Shown: one piece after another, positions 14,838-15,022 of the stretch
Numbering within the stretch: the first letter of the stretch is position 1
How the letters are laid out: the number at the start of each line of letters is the position of its first letter
The notes under the pieces: generated by a model
The model's input: the letters and a program-made list of their open reading frames with translations, nothing else
What the model was told of the DNA's origin: nothing
Databases searched by the model: none
DNA from: Bacteroidales bacterium
Lineage (GTDB): Bacteria; Bacteroidota; Bacteroidia; Bacteroidales; Bacteroidaceae
NCBI GenBank assembly: GCA_004554665.1
Contig: SFKY01000062.1
Coordinates: forward strand, 1 to 15,022
DNA length: 15,022 nucleotides
Reading direction: 5' to 3'
Made by a program: the position numbers and the translations under genes

Positions 14838-15017
14838 TCCTAGGAAAATTTCAACAATCCTGTCAGAAAGCATGGCAACGGTACGCCCCATGGGTATGTA
14901 TATACATGTCCTGACTGCGCCTTGGCGAAAGCCGAGGTGCACGATGGGCGTATAGTACATATATGCGTGGGGCTTCTCATCGTTGCTCGTCTTGACAGGA
15001 TAGGCCATTTCCTAGGA
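14838..15017 (+). ncRNA. Candidate structured non-coding RNA or leader, 6S-like rod
   Basis: Nested stems pair inward in order. TCCTAGGAAA (14838-14847) pairs with TTTCCTAGGA (15008-15017), ATCCTGTCA (14857-14865) with TGACAGGAT (14993-15001), GCAACG (14875-14880) with CGTTGC (14981-14986), and GCCCCA (14885-14890) with TGGGGC (14968-14973). The last is continued by an imperfect U/A-rich helix. The tip is an 11-pair stem, TGCGCCTTGGC with GCCGAGGTGCA, closed by a GAAA tetraloop (14916-14941). All are perfect apart from wobbles and fall in one rod about 180 bases long. A consensus promoter lies about 95 bases before it. The shape and size recall 6S RNA, or the Bacteroidales-1 motif said to be its Bacteroidales form. 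The extra leader and the unseen 3' end leave a riboswitch-like leader possible. Confidence 0.55.
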
Positions 15018-15022
15018 GCCTC

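Noticed and set aside
14872..14955. Small reading frame of 27 codons starting MATVRPMGMYIHV
   Set aside because: It lies wholly inside the strong nested stems at 14838-15017. The pairing explains the sequence better, and no ribosome-binding site is seen.
14796..15008. Minus-strand frame of 70 codons with two GFRQ motifs
   Set aside because: It is the mirror of the rod-like RNA; the repeated residues come from the palindromic arms. It has no recognisable domain.
14838..15017. tmRNA, RNase P RNA or SRP RNA
   Set aside because: None of the conserved blocks of these RNAs is present, such as the tRNA-like end of tmRNA, GAGGAAAGUCC of RNase P RNA or the GGAAGCAGC loop of SRP RNA.

Overview
The window looks like a moderately GC-rich member of the Bacteroidales, most likely a Prevotella-type species (family Prevotellaceae). 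The evidence is: promoters of the Bacteroidetes form (TTTG, 19-21 bases, TAnnTTTG), the near absence of Shine-Dalgarno sites, an ISAon1-type transposase fragment, Ser-type sulfatases, a DUF3822-rsmD gene pair, and a Bacteroidetes-style DnaG. The genus is an inference.

Layout. 1-375 (minus) is the start of an ISAon1-family insertion-sequence protein cut by the left edge. 376-856 has no gene but holds two nested inverted repeats and a 22-base tandem repeat. 857-3031 (plus) is a two-gene operon: an outer-membrane porin and an inner-membrane Gate-domain (nucleoside-recognition) transporter. 3032-3480 holds an inverted pair of 46-base palindromic repeats and the promoter of the next operon. 3481-6593 (plus) encodes two exported Ser-type sulfatases in tandem. 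6594-6817 carries a long hairpin made of 22-base-spaced palindromes and the promoter of dfx, a superoxide reductase (6818-7210) that ends in a good intrinsic terminator. 7398-9230 (plus) is a tightly overlapping trio: a membrane-anchored pseudopilin-like protein, a DUF3822 protein and the 16S rRNA methyltransferase RsmD. Its 3' end overlaps, tail to tail, a minus-strand operon: dnaG (14417-12414), a TPR protein (12353-10623) and a cardiolipin synthase (10626-9202). A consensus promoter lies upstream of dnaG.

The last 600 bases have no convincing gene. They contain the dnaG promoter, a further pair of 22-base-spaced palindromes, a consensus plus-strand promoter and, downstream of it, a rod-like set of nested stems (14838-15017) topped by a GAAA tetraloop. 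This looks like a structured non-coding RNA or leader, possibly 6S-like.

How the genes fit together. The porin and Gate transporter probably pass a small solute across both membranes. The sulfatases probably desulfate host or plant glycans in the periplasm. The superoxide reductase is an oxygen defence of an anaerobe. The remaining genes are housekeeping (rRNA modification, replication priming, phospholipid synthesis). The most unusual material is intergenic: the structured RNA and several families of palindromic repeats that share a 22-base spacing.
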